A stretch of DNA of 64,000 nt from Anaerolineae bacterium (lineage in GTDB: Bacteria; Chloroflexota; Anaerolineae; Anaerolineales; Anaerolineaceae): positions 1 to 64,000 of the forward strand of contig JABLXC010000009.1 in the NCBI GenBank assembly GCA_013178185.1. The letters run 5' to 3'. Positions 1 through 8,053 of this stretch are shown one piece after another. Position 1 is the first letter of the stretch. The number at the start of each line of letters is the position of its first letter. The notes beneath the pieces are model-generated. The model had not been told where the DNA came from. It saw nothing but the letters and a program-made list of their open reading frames with translations, and ran no database searches. Both the position numbers and the translations under genes were made by a program.

Positions 1-40
1 GGGTCATGATTTGTAGACGATAGATTTCTCTTTCGCTCAT
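1..40 (-). pseudogene. 5' fragment of an IS transposase (cut by window edge)
   Basis: Reading the minus strand from the ATG at 40, only 13 codons (MSEREIYRLQIMT) lie inside the window. The start resembles the N-terminus of ISNCY-type transposases, which open with a helix followed by a helix-turn-helix. The inference rests mainly on what lies upstream: two 19-bp direct repeats that look like the subterminal repeats of an insertion sequence. Whether the gene is intact cannot be seen because the rest lies outside the window. Family assignment is tentative. Confidence 0.4.
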
Positions 41-77
41 GGTGTGTAGTTTGTCCACTTCTCTGTCCCTTTCGTAT

Positions 78-127
78 GGGGACATTTTAACTTTGGTAAA
101 AGGGGACATTTCTACTTTGGCTTAACA
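78..127. repeat. Subterminal direct repeats and probable end of an insertion sequence
   Basis: GGGGACATTTTAACTTTGG (78-96) and GGGGACATTTCTACTTTGG (102-120) differ at two bases and sit on a 24-bp period. Tandem copies of such GGGACATTT..ACTTTGG blocks are typical of transposase binding sites at the ends of some IS families. The element may end near 127 (CTTAACA, which read inward is TGTTAAG), just before the tRNA promoter. The other end is outside the window, so no target duplication can be checked. Confidence 0.5.
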
Positions 128-143
128 CCGATCATACGAAGGG

Positions 144-172
144 TTGACGTTTTAAAATTTCAATGCTATACT
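144..172 (+). promoter_or_regulatory. Sigma70-type promoter of the tRNA-Gly/tRNA-Cys unit
   Basis: TTGACG (144-149), 17-bp spacer, TATACT (167-172). Transcription would start near 179, about 26 nt before tRNA-Gly. It lies right next to the presumed IS end. Confidence 0.75.
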
Positions 173-204
173 CTAACCGATCAAACGAATACGGGGAATG
201 AGTT

Positions 205-277
205 GCGGGCGTGGTTCAGTTGGTAGAATGTCTCCTTGCCAAGGAGAAGGTCGTGGGTTCGAGTCCCATCGCCCGCT
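205..277 (+). tRNA. tRNA-Gly (anticodon GCC)
   Basis: The acceptor stem GCGGGCG pairs with CGCCCGC, with T as discriminator base, as usual for bacterial tRNA-Gly. The anticodon arm TCTCC-TTGCCAA-GGAGA gives anticodon GCC, and the T arm contains GGTTCGAGTCC. The 3' CCA is not encoded. Confidence 0.95.
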
Positions 278-302
278 CTATTTATTCTTGAATAACTCAA
301 AT

Positions 303-373
303 GGCGACGTGGCCAAGTGGGAAGGCAAGGGTCTGCAAAACCCTGATCACGGGTTCAAATCCCGTCGTCGCCT
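303..373 (+). tRNA. tRNA-Cys (anticodon GCA)
   Basis: The acceptor stem GGCGACG pairs with CGTCGCC, with discriminator T as expected for tRNA-Cys. The anticodon arm AGGGT-CTGCAAA-ACCCT gives GCA. It lies 25 bp after tRNA-Gly and is probably cotranscribed with it. CCA is not encoded. Confidence 0.95.
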
Positions 374-380
374 CAGGACA

Positions 381-404
381 AGACGCCTGCGGGGCGTCTT
401 TTTG
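381..404 (+). terminator. Rho-independent terminator after tRNA-Cys
   Basis: AGACGCC (381-387) pairs with GGCGTCT (393-399) across a 5-nt loop and is followed by a T tract (TTTTTG). It closes the two-tRNA unit. Confidence 0.8.
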
Positions 405-514
405 TTTCGGATCACAGGTTTCCCCGATGGGGGACTTGAGCCATCCCGTCGTTGCAAGTAGATTGCCTGGCGCGTCGAAGCGTTGTGTTTCTTCGTCCGC
501 ACCGGACCGGTTGT

Positions 515-1984
515 TTATCGTTTTAGAACTTCCTGCACTGTCCGATCCAGTTCCCGGAGAATTGCCGGGATATTTTCTGGCGGGGTGTTGGTCTGGAAGA
601 CTTGCCATCCGGCATCGGAAAAGATGCTGCGCACGGTTACCCAGGAGCTGAGACGGGGAACGGGCTGGGCGATCGGTATCCAAGGTAGAGAGCTGGCCCA
701 CTGAGGATACTTTTGCCTGAAACTGGTGAGGGATTCCAGGGCAGTTACGCTGGCAGGCCAGGCGCCGCTGCTTTCTGCCAGGGCAACCTGATTTTCGGAG
801 TTCATCAGCCAGCGAATCAGGAGCCAGGACGCCAGTTGTTTTTCGGGAGTATCTACCAGAACGGCGTAGGAGGGACCGCTGGTCAGGATCGAAGGCTTCT
901 GCCCACTGCCGGGATAAGGCAAGATAATCCAACGATCCTCGCTGTTGAAATGTCGCATCGCGTTTTGCTGGGCGACGACGTCTTCCAGGGTTCCTGAGTA
1001 GAATAGGGTAAAGCGGTTGGCAAAATAGTCATAGGGGGTGGGGCTTCGCCCAGCCCACGCACAGCCTTTGTCGTAAAGTTCTTTGAGAAAGCTGAATCCA
1101 TCACGGAAGCGCTGGTTATTGAAGCTGTATCCTTCAGCGCCAAAATCGCCGGGGTTCTCCAATCCAAATCCCATCATCCAGGCCAGCATGGTCTCCGCGT
1201 CCGTGTTGATGATCCATCCCCCGGTGCCATCATTTTCTTTGAGGCCATCAGCCAGGTTGGCTTTTGCTGCGGCGCAAGCCTGCTCTTCGAAATCCTGCGG
1301 GACGGATGGCAACGCTCTGATCCCCAGTTCTTCTGCCCAACTCTGGTTGTACAGGATGACTTGCGCGGTTCGTTGAGCCGGTATACCCAGCAGGCGGTCA
1401 TTCACCTGGTCTTGCTTTAGAAATCCCAGTGGAATGTCGGCCAGTTCAGCAGGCGTAAAGCCCCAATCAGGGTCATTGACGTAATCGTTCAAGTTGATGA
1501 TGATATTGTTGTTCTCCTGCCAGATTTGAAGCTGCTGGACAGGCGCGGCAATAACATTGGGCAGCTCATTTTCACCGATGGTGTTCTCGACCTGGCTGAA
1601 GAGCAGCCCGCTGCTTCCTAAACCGAAGCTCTCGACGCGAATGCCCCATTCGTTATTCTTGTTGAAATCTGAGACGATATCGTTCATCACCAGCTCTTCT
1701 TCGCCGCCAAACGGATGCCAGAACTGGATGACTGCCCCTTTGAGTTTAGAAGAATCGATTTGTAGATGACCCGGACGAGTAGGCAGGAAGGTTGGCGTCT
1801 CAAGTTTTGGGTCTAGAACAGGGTTTGCGCTGGTCTTGATTGGGGACTGGGTTTTTGTCCTGGTGGGAGATTTGGGAGTTGGGCCAGGCAACGGGGTCAA
1901 CAGAGGCTGGCACGCGGCGCCCCAAATGAACAGGCCGATCAAGGAGATTACCAGTAGGATGCGTGGGTTGTGTTGGGGAGGCAT
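515..1984 (-). CDS. Extracellular solute-binding lipoprotein (sugar ABC type, family 1)
   Basis: A 489-residue secreted lipoprotein. A hydrophobic signal segment (residues about 8-24) ends in the lipobox WGAAC with Cys25, then a Pro/Thr/Lys-rich linker leads to a periplasmic-binding-protein fold of the MalE/family 1 type (start around ..GAVIQFWHPFGGEEE..). Such proteins capture sugars or other solutes outside the membrane and hand them to an ABC permease. No permease or ATPase of the matching MalFG type lies nearby, so this is an orphan binding protein or its partners are elsewhere. The ATG at 1984 follows TTAGGAGATC. It starts 6 bp after the stop of the Nudix gene, so the two form one operon read from the promoter at 2646-2674. 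The substrate cannot be told from sequence. Confidence 0.85.
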   Translation of the reverse strand: MPPQHNPRILLVISLIGLFIWGAACQPLLTPLPGPTPKSPTRTKTQSPIKTSANPVLDPKLETPTFLPTRPGHLQIDSSKLKGAVIQFWHPFGGEEELVMNDIVSDFNKNNEWGIRVESFGLGSSGLLFSQVENTIGENELPNVIAAPVQQLQIWQENNNIIINLNDYVNDPDWGFTPAELADIPLGFLKQDQVNDRLLGIPAQRTAQVILYNQSWAEELGIRALPSVPQDFEEQACAAAKANLADGLKENDGTGGWIINTDAETMLAWMMGFGLENPGDFGAEGYSFNNQRFRDGFSFLKELYDKGCAWAGRSPTPYDYFANRFTLFYSGTLEDVVAQQNAMRHFNSEDRWIILPYPGSGQKPSILTSGPSYAVLVDTPEKQLASWLLIRWLMNSENQVALAESSGAWPASVTALESLTSFRQKYPQWASSLPWIPIAQPVPRLSSWVTVRSIFSDAGWQVFQTNTPPENIPAILRELDRTVQEVLKR

Positions 1985-1990
1985 GATCTC

Positions 1991-2614
1991 CTAATCAAAG
2001 TCCGTCGGCCATTCAGGATGGGATAAGTGCTCAAAAAATCGGAAAATTTCTTCCTGGGTGGTGCGGGCGGTCGAGAGAGGGGGGAGATTCTCTTTGCTGT
2101 AAAATTGAGCTCCGCCCGTCTCCAGGCTGGTTTTTCCTTCACCGCCGATGAGATCACAAAGAAAGAAGAGTTTGTAAACATGGAAGAAATAGGCCGGATG
2201 TCCATGTTTGTTGCGGTCGTAGAGACCCAGCAGTTTTACGGCGCGTACCTCGTAACCCGATTCTTCCCATACCTCGCGCTCAACCGCCTCAGATGGCGAC
2301 TCATTGATATCTACCCAGCCACCCGGAAAAGTCCAGCCGCCGTCGATCATTTCTTTTACCAGCAACACCTTATTATCCTGGAAGACCACCCCTCGCACGT
2401 CAATTTTGGGGGTGGCATATCCCGCTTCGGCGTCAAACAGGTTCTTGACGGTAGCGTAATCCGTTTCGCTGTGCGAAGAAGTGATTTCAGCGGCGATATC
2501 TCGAATGGCCTGGAAGCGTTCGATATCAAAAGGGTTCTTGCAGTAAGCCAACCCATTTTGGGAAAGCGCCTGAAGCTGCTGCGCCCACTTAAGCCATTGG
2601 GTAGAATTATTCAT
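1991..2614 (-). CDS. Nudix hydrolase with N-terminal Nudix_N-type extension
   Basis: This protein hydrolyses nucleoside-diphosphate-linked compounds (ADP-ribose-like substrates are common for this architecture). The first ~60 residues form a helical N-terminal extension seen in a subgroup of Nudix enzymes. The Nudix box is intact in the second half: G(W)VDINESPSEAVEREVWEESG matches GX5EX7REUXEEXGU. A start at 2614 (MNNSTQW) is preferred over the in-frame ATG at 2620, because AAGGA is correctly spaced from the former and overlaps the latter. First gene of a two-gene operon with the binding lipoprotein. Confidence 0.85.
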   Translation of the reverse strand: MNNSTQWLKWAQQLQALSQNGLAYCKNPFDIERFQAIRDIAAEITSSHSETDYATVKNLFDAEAGYATPKIDVRGVVFQDNKVLLVKEMIDGGWTFPGGWVDINESPSEAVEREVWEESGYEVRAVKLLGLYDRNKHGHPAYFFHVYKLFFLCDLIGGEGKTSLETGGAQFYSKENLPPLSTARTTQEEIFRFFEHLSHPEWPTDFD

Positions 2615-2645
2615 TGCCATCCTTAATAGTTTTCAGAATGGGGTA

Positions 2646-2674
2646 ATTATAGAGATAAGCAAGAGGAATGGCAA
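2646..2674 (-). promoter_or_regulatory. Promoter of the Nudix/binding-protein operon
   Basis: On the minus strand TTGCCA (2674-2669), 17-bp spacer, TATAAT (2651-2646). The start codon of the Nudix gene is about 30 bp downstream. Confidence 0.7.
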
Positions 2675-2677
2675 GGG

Positions 2678-2756
2678 AAAAAACGCTCGCGCCCACCCCA
2701 GTAGCGCATAGGTCATGGTGGGGCACTCCTCACACCTGTATTGAGCGTTTGCTTCC
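2678..2756 (-). terminator. Possible terminator of the SsuABC/ThiXYZ-like operon
   Basis: Downstream of the permease gene the minus strand carries inverted arms AAACGCTC and GAGCGTTT about 55 nt apart, with an inner CCCCAC/GTGGG pairing, and ends in GAGCGTTTTTTCCC. The loop is large, so this is only a likely terminator. Confidence 0.4.
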
Positions 2757-2839
2757 CTGCTGGGGTAAAAACAAAGCCACCAACAATGGCAGCTCTGTTT
2801 TTTAATCAACCGAAGCCCCTGGTTACCAGATCGTATGGA

Positions 2840-3706
2840 TCAACCGCTTTGTTCTTGATGCCATTTACCGATAGCTTTCTCCTTGATCCAGCCGAACAAC
2901 TGGAACACCACGACGCCTAAGAGGGACGACATGATAATAGAAGCCAGCAGTTGCTCCCCCATCAGCCGGTTGGCGTAGCGCTGTAACAGTTGACCGATGC
3001 CGGGATCCCCGCGCCCGAAGAAGAAGTCGCCTACGATTGCACCAATGACGGATAAACCAGCCGAGATACGGAATCCCGCGAAAATAGCGGGCAGCGCTGC
3101 CGGGAACATCAACTTACGCAGACGCGTCCAGCGTGAAACACGCTGCAATGTCAACAGATCGTGCAAGCCGCGCGGGGCTGAGAGCAGACCAAACAAAGTG
3201 TTCACAATGATCGGGAACAAGGAAATGATGACGCATACGATGACCCGCGCATTAAGCCCAAAACCAAACCAGAAACCGATCAGCGGCACGATCGCGAGGA
3301 TTGGGACGGCTTGCAGTGTCACTGCGTAGGGGAACACTGCCCGCTCGATCAATTTGTTCTGGCTCATCAATGTGGCCAACGTGAGACCAATGGTAATTGC
3401 CAGCGCCAGTCCAATCACCGCCACAATCGTGCTGGACCACAACCCGGCAAGGATTTCGGAAAAATTCTTCCAATTAGCAAAACCGACCAAAAAGACCTCA
3501 TGCGGCGGTCTCAGTAAAAAGCGGCGTTTCTCATCCAGCACAACATAGGAGATAAAATACCACAGCCCCAGGAATGCCATGCCCAGCAGGATCGGCGGTA
3601 GGATGGATTCCGTCCAGCGACGGATGCCTTTCTCGCCCAATTCTGAGCTGAGGATGGCTTCACTGGCATCGACATCGATCAGGTCAGGATCTTTTAACTG
3701 TCTCAT
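2840..3706 (-). CDS. ABC transporter permease, SsuC/TauC/ThiX type
   Basis: A 288-residue membrane subunit with about six transmembrane segments and the EAA-type cytoplasmic loop (..LMFPAALPAIFAGFRISAG..) typical of the nitrate/sulfonate/taurine/thiamine-precursor importer family. It would form a homodimeric pore energised by the ATPase encoded just upstream. The start codon overlaps the ATPase stop by 4 bp (ATGA), showing translational coupling. The substrate is set by the binding protein at 4638-5837 and is not evident. Confidence 0.88.
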   Translation of the reverse strand: MRQLKDPDLIDVDASEAILSSELGEKGIRRWTESILPPILLGMAFLGLWYFISYVVLDEKRRFLLRPPHEVFLVGFANWKNFSEILAGLWSSTIVAVIGLALAITIGLTLATLMSQNKLIERAVFPYAVTLQAVPILAIVPLIGFWFGFGLNARVIVCVIISLFPIIVNTLFGLLSAPRGLHDLLTLQRVSRWTRLRKLMFPAALPAIFAGFRISAGLSVIGAIVGDFFFGRGDPGIGQLLQRYANRLMGEQLLASIIMSSLLGVVVFQLFGWIKEKAIGKWHQEQSG

Positions 3707-4458
3707 GCGTGCGCCTCCTTTAGTGCATGCGAGATCGTCCCACTCAGTTCCCCAAATGCCGGGTCGAAACGCAATTCTGGGCTACGCGGATAGCCGAACG
3801 GGATATCATACGTGGCGACGATTGTGCCCGGTCTGGATGACATAACATGCACCCGTGTAGAGAGGAAAACCGCTTCTGAAATTGAGTGGGTAATAAACAA
3901 CCCGGCAAAACACTCATGTTCGAAAAGTTTCAGCGTTTCTTCATTGAGATGGGTGCGCGTAATCTCATCAACTGCGCCAAATGGCTCGTCAAATAAGAAT
4001 ACCTGTGGTTTGAGGGTGAGCGTACGCGCTAGCGAAACGCGCATCTTCATCCCGCCGGAAAGCGCGTTGGGATAGTGGTTTTCGAATCCTTTCAGTCCAA
4101 CCAGTTCGATGGCGTCTCTGGCGCGTTGTTTTTTTTCTTCGGCGCTGAAGCCTTGCAGTTCTGCCAGTAGTTCCACATTGCCCTGGACGGTTCGCCAATC
4201 CATCAAGGTGGCGTCCTGGAAAACGTACCCAAGACGCTCACGGTCCACCATTACCTCGCCGCTCGTTTGTTTCAGCAATCCGGAGGCGATGCGTAGAATC
4301 GTTGATTTGCCGCATCCTGAAGGGCCAACGATGGAGACGAATTCTCTAGGCTCAACATCGAAGGTGACATCCCGCAACGCTTCTGTGCCATCCGGGAACT
4401 TCATACCGACTTTTGATAAAGATAATACCTTGGCTGATGAGTTTGCGTTCGTTTTCAT
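3703..4458 (-). CDS. ABC transporter ATP-binding protein, SsuB/TauB/ThiZ type
   Basis: A 251-residue nucleotide-binding subunit with Walker A GPSGCGKST, Q-loop region ..YVFQDATLMDW.., signature LSGGMKMRVSLART, Walker B VFLFDEPFGAVDE and a switch His in ..FITHSISEA... It energises the adjacent permease. The ATG at 4458 is chosen; a GTG at 4464 and a TTG at 4485 are in frame, but the TTG has no spaced ribosome site. It lies 180 bp after the binding-protein gene, separated by a strong hairpin. Confidence 0.88.
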   Translation of the reverse strand: MKTNANSSAKVLSLSKVGMKFPDGTEALRDVTFDVEPREFVSIVGPSGCGKSTILRIASGLLKQTSGEVMVDRERLGYVFQDATLMDWRTVQGNVELLAELQGFSAEEKKQRARDAIELVGLKGFENHYPNALSGGMKMRVSLARTLTLKPQVFLFDEPFGAVDEITRTHLNEETLKLFEHECFAGLFITHSISEAVFLSTRVHVMSSRPGTIVATYDIPFGYPRSPELRFDPAFGELSGTISHALKEAHA

Positions 4459-4514
4459 GATCACTTTTCTCGTTCCTGTAAGCAATACCTGCCGGGAACA
4501 TCAGTATCAGAAAA

Positions 4515-4529
4515 GGGCGTTTTTCGCCC
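4515..4529 (-). other. Small hairpin between binding-protein and ATPase genes
   Basis: GGGCG-TTTTT-CGCCC, extendable through flanking AGAA/TTCT. Function unknown; it lies downstream of the larger hairpin at 4583-4625 on the minus-strand transcript. Confidence 0.4.
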
Positions 4530-4582
4530 ATTCTGCTGTTTTAGGTGCCTATTCTTTGAAATTGCAGTAACGCAATTTTTCA

Positions 4583-4625
4583 AGGTTGGCGGGCGGGATG
4601 GTGCCTTTTTCCGCCGCGCCAACCT
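4583..4625 (-). terminator. Intra-operon hairpin behind the binding-protein gene
   Basis: AGGTTGGCGGGCGG (4583-4596) pairs with CCGCCGCGCCAACCT (4611-4625), leaving one bulged base. It follows the stop of the binding-protein gene by 12 bp and has no long T tract on the minus strand. In ABC operons such hairpins usually stabilise the upstream mRNA or partly terminate, so that the binding protein is made in excess of the membrane parts. That role is inferred. Confidence 0.6.
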
Positions 4626-4637
4626 CAATCGTGAACC

Positions 4638-5837
4638 TTATGGAAGCCCAATACTCGGATCAATGAACTCGTTCGTGATAATTTCCTCGGCCTTGAGGTC
4701 TTGTTTAATATCCAGTCCGGCAGCGATCATCTTATCAATCACGCCTTGCACACGGGCTGGGTCCATGTTCCCAATGATTGCGTCCGGTCCGTTGCCCACC
4801 AGCCCGAGCTCACGCTGAGTTTTCGCTGAATACTCCGCCAGACCTGGACTGTAGAGCCAAAAATCCTTGTACTTGGCGACTGCATCCACGATGATGGCAT
4901 TTGCGCGCGCCGGGTTGGTGATGTAATCCACAGTGGCTTGCTGGACGATCGGAACAAAGAGCTTAAGGCAGGAGCGGTACTTTTCCAGGTCGGCTGCGCG
5001 CACGGCCAGGGCCTGCGAGTAGACTTCGAAACCGGCATCATGCAACAGCTGGAACGCCACCGGTTTTCCCCACTCTTTCAGCTCATACTGGTAAACGTAT
5101 GGTTCAGCAGAGGCGAAGCCTTGCTGTGCAACGGCGCCATTCGATGCTACCCAACGAGCGGGCGAGCCATCGTAAGATGGGTCGACCTGCTCAGCTTTGA
5201 CAATACCCTCGCTGATGAATACATCAATGAAATTGCCGCCAGCAAACACCTGAATCGTGGCATTGGTTTTGCCCAGGTCAGCGATAGTCTTTACATCTGG
5301 ATAGGTTGCCGGATCCCACATGATGATCTGCGGGTTCTTTTCAAGCGGAGCGATAACCGATATCGTGGGGGTATCGGTTACACCGAAAACCGCCTCATTG
5401 GTGGAGACATAGCCCAGGAAGATATCCGGCTCAACATACATCTGCTGGATCGGCTGCTGGAAGCCGATGGCTGGACCACCTGTGCGCACTTCGATATCAA
5501 CGCCAGTATCCACACCTGAGGCTATCAATGAACCGCGAACGACTTTGCGGCTAGTATCAACGGTGTAATCATCGCCGACCAACTGATACAATGCGCCGTG
5601 TTCACCCTCTGGGAACCAATCTGTCTGGATCACGACTGGGTTCGGGCAGACATCCGCCAGGGTTACCTGTGCTGCAGTTGGCTCAGCAGGCGCCGCCGTG
5701 GGTTGAGCAGGCGCAGCGGTGGGTTGAGCAGGCGCCTGGGTAGGCGGCTCGGCTGGGGCAGGTGTTGCGGCTGGCGCACAGCCAGCCAATACCATAACAG
5801 CAACAATCAGGAAGCTCATCATTTTTACCGTTTTCAT
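4638..5837 (-). CDS. ABC transporter substrate-binding lipoprotein, NMT1/SsuA type
   Basis: A 399-residue lipoprotein. Its signal peptide ends in VLAGC (Cys20) and is followed by a repetitive Ala/Pro/Thr/Gln linker (about residues 21-55) and a binding domain that begins ..VVIQTDWFPEGEHG.., the usual opening of NMT1/THI5-like and sulfonate-binding proteins. It would deliver its ligand to the permease and ATPase encoded downstream. The start at 5837 is set by AAAGGAGAAGAA immediately before ATG; the upstream in-frame ATG at 5876 has no ribosome site. The ligand could be a pyrimidine thiamine precursor, a sulfonate or a riboflavin-like compound. No riboswitch that would decide this is recognisable in the leader. 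Confidence 0.85.
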   Translation of the reverse strand: MKTVKMMSFLIVAVMVLAGCAPAATPAPAEPPTQAPAQPTAAPAQPTAAPAEPTAAQVTLADVCPNPVVIQTDWFPEGEHGALYQLVGDDYTVDTSRKVVRGSLIASGVDTGVDIEVRTGGPAIGFQQPIQQMYVEPDIFLGYVSTNEAVFGVTDTPTISVIAPLEKNPQIIMWDPATYPDVKTIADLGKTNATIQVFAGGNFIDVFISEGIVKAEQVDPSYDGSPARWVASNGAVAQQGFASAEPYVYQYELKEWGKPVAFQLLHDAGFEVYSQALAVRAADLEKYRSCLKLFVPIVQQATVDYITNPARANAIIVDAVAKYKDFWLYSPGLAEYSAKTQRELGLVGNGPDAIIGNMDPARVQGVIDKMIAAGLDIKQDLKAEEIITNEFIDPSIGLP

Positions 5838-5992
5838 TTCTTCTCCTTTGGTGGAACCCAATTTATCTTCAGTCAACCGATATCAGTTACCTACTCTTGA
5901 GCATCGCTATTTTCATCACGCCATACGCGTTCTCCTTGAGAAGAGGGTTGCCGCCGCTACTCGTTGGATCTTTTAGGTTGGAGGGCGGTTGA

Positions 5993-6273
5993 TCAGATAT
6001 CCATATTTCCTGGAAAGGCTACTTCGGCGCCTTGCATCAGGCAGATCTTCAAGCCGGCGGATGGATTCTTGAGAATGAAGATATCCATTTTCTTTTTTGA
6101 AATCCCTCTTTTACGGCTTGGGGCATGTTTTTCGGGAATGTCACTTCTGGGATGCTGCCTCTTGCTATGGCTTCATGGATATCATTCGAATTCTGTGTAG
6201 TGAAACCAGCGATTATTTCTGTTGAGGAAAGCGTCCAGGTAATCATAACAAGGGACTCCTGCAGTAGTAGCAT
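5993..6273 (-). pseudogene. Remnant of an LLM-class (Mer-like) oxidoreductase
   Basis: The minus strand encodes, in two frames, the C-terminal part of a protein like the intact one at 11384-12349. The upstream frame gives AGFTTQNSNDIHEAIARG, to compare with LGLTSQDLKNIREAMARG. After a frameshift near 6090 the other frame gives MDIFILKNPSAGLKICLMQG, to compare with LDIFMLNIPSGGLDANIRLM, ending at TGA 5993-5995. The N-terminal two thirds are missing. Between this remnant and the ATPase gene ending at 6516 (6274-6515) I see no gene, only a weak GCGCCCG/CGGGCGC inverted repeat around 6423-6480 that might end the long operon. Confidence 0.65.
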
Positions 6274-6515
6274 GTTTTTGGAAAGCGAATGATGCTTCTA
6301 TGCCCATTTAGACCGTTCGATTGATCAACTTTGCCATTCCCACAAGTTTTTGTAATGATAGGTAATTGGAGTTATTGGAGTAATTATAGAAACAAAGTTG
6401 TAAAATGACAAGGGATTTGCAAGGCGCCCGGCAGGGATATTCTCTTAGGATTGAGGATAGTATCCGGCAGCTCGGGCGCTCTTAGACCGCACAATAGAAA
6501 GAAATACTATCAAAA

Positions 6516-8051
6516 TCAGGTTTGCTTTGCTTCTTCTGGTTGCATCCCTGCCATCCAAAGGCCGATTTTGTCAATATTTGCTCGATCGGAATCGGTTTCT
6601 CCGATAATGCGACCTTCGAACATGACGAGAATTCGGTCGCTAAGGGCCATGATTTCTTCTAATTCGGTGGAGATTAACAAAATAGCCGCTCCTCGTTCTC
6701 GCTGCTGGATAAGTTGTTTATGGATATACTCGGTGGCGCCGATATCGAGACCGCGAGTTGGCTGTACTGCTACAAGGAGACGAGGGTTGCGGTCAATTTC
6801 ACGTCCTACGATGATCTTCTGTTGGTTTCCGCCGGAAAGATTGGCGGCTGGGGTTTTTACCGAACTGGTGCGAACATCAAACACTTTCACAAGCCTGCGG
6901 GCATGTTCAAAAATTGTCTTAATGTTTAAAAAGCCAAACCATTTGAAATAATTATCCCGGTAGCGTTGGAGTAAGAAATTATAAGCCACTGGATCCTCAA
7001 GTACCAATCCCATGGCATGGCGGTCTTCAGGAATGTGTCCTACGCCAGCTTTGAGGAACTCCAGCGGAGATTTACCGGTCAAGTCGTTTTTTTCTATCCA
7101 AATCCTTCCTGAAGTTGGTTTCATCAGGCCGGTAACACAAAAAGCGAGCTGGCTTTGCCCATTGCCATCAACGCCGGCAACGCCGACAATTTCCCCGGAA
7201 CACACTTTTAGAGAAATATTTTTCAGAAGAGGACGACCTTTTTCACCAATCAGGGTCAGATCCTCCACTTTCAAGATCGGTTCTCCGCAGGGTGTGTCGT
7301 TTTTTTCCTGGTTGAAACTGACTTCACGGCCAACCATCATACGAGCCAGACTGGAAGGCGTCACTTCAGAAATTGGGAGGGTGTCAATCATACGGCCATC
7401 TCGAAGTACAGAAACGCGATCTGCAACTTCCATTACTTCGTTCATTTTGTGAGTGATTAAGATAATAGAGAAACCTTGCTTTGCGAGGTTGCGCAAGGTT
7501 TCGAATAAATCTCGAGTTTCCTGAGGGGTGAGAACAGCCGTAGGTTCGTCCAGGATGAGCAGGTCAACACCTCGATAGAGCGCTTTGATGATCTCGACGC
7601 GCTGCTGTTCGCCGACGCTGAGTGTGCTTACAAGAGCAGACGGGTTGATTTTCATGCCGCGCTTTGCCGCAAATTCCGCGATATCCTTTTCAATATCTTT
7701 CATGTACCACAGAAAACTTGCCAATGGCCGCATTCCCATTATGATGTTTTCTGCCACTGAAAGAGTAGGAACGAGCATGAAATGCTGATGAACCATCCCG
7801 ATTCCGTGCGAGATAGCTCCTTTTGGAGTATTGATTGTTGCTTTCTGTCCATCCAGCCAGATCTCTCCACTATCGGCGTGATATTCTCCATAAAGGATGC
7901 TCATCAATGTAGACTTGCCTGCGCCATTTTCGCCAAGCAGACAATGGATCTCGCCCCGCTTGACCGTTAGTGAGATATCCTTATTCGCCTGAACGCCCCC
8001 TGGAAAAGTTTTTGAGATGCCAATCAACTGAAGCCGTGTGGATGCCTCCAT
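6516..8051 (-). CDS. Nucleoside-type ABC transporter ATP-binding protein (double domain)
   Basis: A 511-residue protein with two nucleotide-binding domains, as in RbsA/YufO-type sugar and nucleoside importers. The first domain has GENGAGKST (from residue 40), signature LSVGEQQ and Walker B LLILDEPTAVL. The second has a degenerate Walker A GVDGNGQSQL, signature LSGGNQQK and LLVAVQPTRGLDIG, the usual asymmetry of the family. The start at 8051 follows AAAGGAGGG. The gene begins 2 bp after the permease stop and is the last gene of the long operon that starts at 16998. It powers uptake with the two permeases and the BMP lipoprotein upstream. Confidence 0.92.
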   Translation of the reverse strand: MEASTRLQLIGISKTFPGGVQANKDISLTVKRGEIHCLLGENGAGKSTLMSILYGEYHADSGEIWLDGQKATINTPKGAISHGIGMVHQHFMLVPTLSVAENIIMGMRPLASFLWYMKDIEKDIAEFAAKRGMKINPSALVSTLSVGEQQRVEIIKALYRGVDLLILDEPTAVLTPQETRDLFETLRNLAKQGFSIILITHKMNEVMEVADRVSVLRDGRMIDTLPISEVTPSSLARMMVGREVSFNQEKNDTPCGEPILKVEDLTLIGEKGRPLLKNISLKVCSGEIVGVAGVDGNGQSQLAFCVTGLMKPTSGRIWIEKNDLTGKSPLEFLKAGVGHIPEDRHAMGLVLEDPVAYNFLLQRYRDNYFKWFGFLNIKTIFEHARRLVKVFDVRTSSVKTPAANLSGGNQQKIIVGREIDRNPRLLVAVQPTRGLDIGATEYIHKQLIQQRERGAAILLISTELEEIMALSDRILVMFEGRIIGETDSDRANIDKIGLWMAGMQPEEAKQT

Positions 8052-8053
8052 GG

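Noticed and set aside
297-932. Minus-strand open frame of 211 codons over the tRNA-Cys gene
   Set aside because: It runs across a tRNA and its terminator and is antiparallel or frame-shifted to the binding-protein gene.
5838-5992. TPP or other riboswitch in the leader of the NMT1-like binding protein
   Set aside because: The leader has a few conserved-looking short words but no recognisable TPP core elements in the right order, and no terminator before the gene.
5964-6200. Plus-strand open frame of 78 codons
   Set aside because: It is antisense to the LLM remnant, and no ribosome site or homology is visible.
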